Below, one piece after another: positions 6,186 to 6,390 of a DNA stretch of 6,390 nt (positions are counted from its first letter, which is position 1; each line of letters begins with the position of its first letter). A program made the translations under genes and the position numbers. This DNA is from Clostridia bacterium (lineage in GTDB: Bacteria > Bacillota > Clostridia > Oscillospirales > SIG627). The stretch lies in assembly GCA_017453605.1 (NCBI GenBank), contig JAFTEP010000128.1, positions 1-6,390 on the forward strand. The letters are read 5' to 3'. The notes under the pieces were generated by a model. That model made no database searches and had not been told where the DNA came from. It saw only the letters and a program-made list of their open reading frames with translations.

Positions 6186-6239
6186 CCTTCCGCGGGCGCG
6201 CGAAGGACGCTTCCCGTCCCGCGGCGGCGGGAAGACGGG
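6186..6239. other. Two GC-rich hairpins between tRNA-Arg and the T-box promoter
   Basis: First: CCTTC (6186-6190) and GCG (6192-6194) pair with CGC (6199-6201) and GAAGG (6202-6206). Second: CCCGT (6213-6217) and CCCGC (6218-6222) pair with GCGGG (6227-6231) and ACGGG (6235-6239). They lie beyond the tRNA terminator and may act as backup termination or be repeat remnants. There is no gene here. Confidence 0.4.
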
Positions 6240-6242
6240 ATG

Positions 6243-6272
6243 AAAGATCCCCGTCGCAAGACGGGGATCTTT
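6243..6272 (-). terminator. Terminator directly after tRNA-Arg
   Basis: A 13-bp perfect stem (6243-6255 with 6260-6272), core GATCCCCGTC/GACGGGGATC, with a four-base loop, begins one base after the tRNA CCA end. The stem ends in AAA/TTT, so the U-run is short and partly in the stem. It probably ends the tRNA transcript and guards the T-box promoter from readthrough. Confidence 0.8.
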
Positions 6273-6273
6273 C

Positions 6274-6350
6274 TGGCGCACCGGACACGGCTCGAACGCG
6301 CGACCCTCAGAATCGGAATCTGATGCTCTATCCAACTGAGCTACCGGTGC
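6274..6350 (-). tRNA. tRNA-Arg (anticodon CCG), CCA encoded
   Basis: 77 bases including the encoded 3' CCA (6274-6276). Acceptor stem GCACCGG (6344-6350) pairs with CCGGTGC (6278-6284), discriminator G73. D arm GCTC/GAGC with AGTTGGATA. Anticodon stem TCAGA/TCTGA with loop TTCCGAT, giving anticodon CCG (6314-6316), which reads CGG. T stem GCGCG/CGTGT has two G-T pairs around TTCGAGC. All arms fold, so it looks functional. It is transcribed leftward; its promoter lies partly or wholly beyond the window. Confidence 0.97.
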
Positions 6351-6354
6351 ATAT

Positions 6355-6373
6355 CGCGGCGCAAAGCGCCGCG
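6355..6373. other. Perfect hairpin just upstream of tRNA-Arg
   Basis: CGCGGCGC (6355-6362) pairs fully with GCGCCGCG (6366-6373) around AAA, four bases before the mature tRNA 5' end. A CATAAT (minus, 6378-6383) could be a -10 element, but its -35 would lie outside the window. The hairpin may be a 5' processing structure or a spacer from an upstream tRNA; undecided. Confidence 0.45.
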
Positions 6374-6390
6374 GAGAATTATGAATGCGG

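Noticed and set aside
6015..6335. A 106-codon leftward frame covering the promoter, T-box and part of tRNA-Arg
   Set aside because: It overlaps a confident tRNA, terminator, promoter and T-box, and lacks a ribosome site; its arginine-rich product is typical of a chance frame in GC-rich DNA.

Overview
The window looks like chromosomal DNA from a GC-rich member of the Clostridia (Bacillota), probably an uncultured gut lineage. This rests on strong AAAGGAGG-type ribosome sites, a T-box riboswitch, a Firmicutes-style PheS with a four-cysteine cluster, and dispersed GC-rich intergenic repeats. The taxonomic call is an inference; no species can be named.

Layout, left to right. Positions 1-256 hold no gene; they carry a composite structured repeat (copy 1) ending in a short tandem array. 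Positions 257-928 (+) encode an SGNH/GDSL-type hydrolase of 223 residues. A 15-bp hairpin terminator (951-983) separates it from a convergent leftward operon read as pheS (4129-5151), pheT (1699-4101) and a second SGNH hydrolase (1014-1685). The two hydrolases are paralogs of identical length that align without gaps. Positions 5152-5888 have no believable gene. They contain repeat copy 2, an AT-rich island, repeat copy 3 (interrupted by extra sequence) and a short stem-loop repeat. Positions 5889-6158 contain a leftward consensus promoter, a T-box riboswitch and its intrinsic terminator. The right end holds a tRNA-Arg(CCG) gene with its own terminator, also leftward.

How it fits together. The only plausible coding target downstream of the T-box on its strand is pheST-hydrolase, about 740 bases away. 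The likely picture is that uncharged tRNA (tRNA-Phe if pheST is the target) lets transcription read through the 5900-5924 terminator and across the repeat-filled spacer into the phenylalanyl-tRNA synthetase operon. PheS and PheT form the synthetase. The third gene's ribosome site overlaps the pheT stop codon, so it is probably translated from the same message. The most interesting points are the long spacer between T-box and operon, the unusual T-box bulge, and the hydrolase tied to pheST with a convergent paralog next door.
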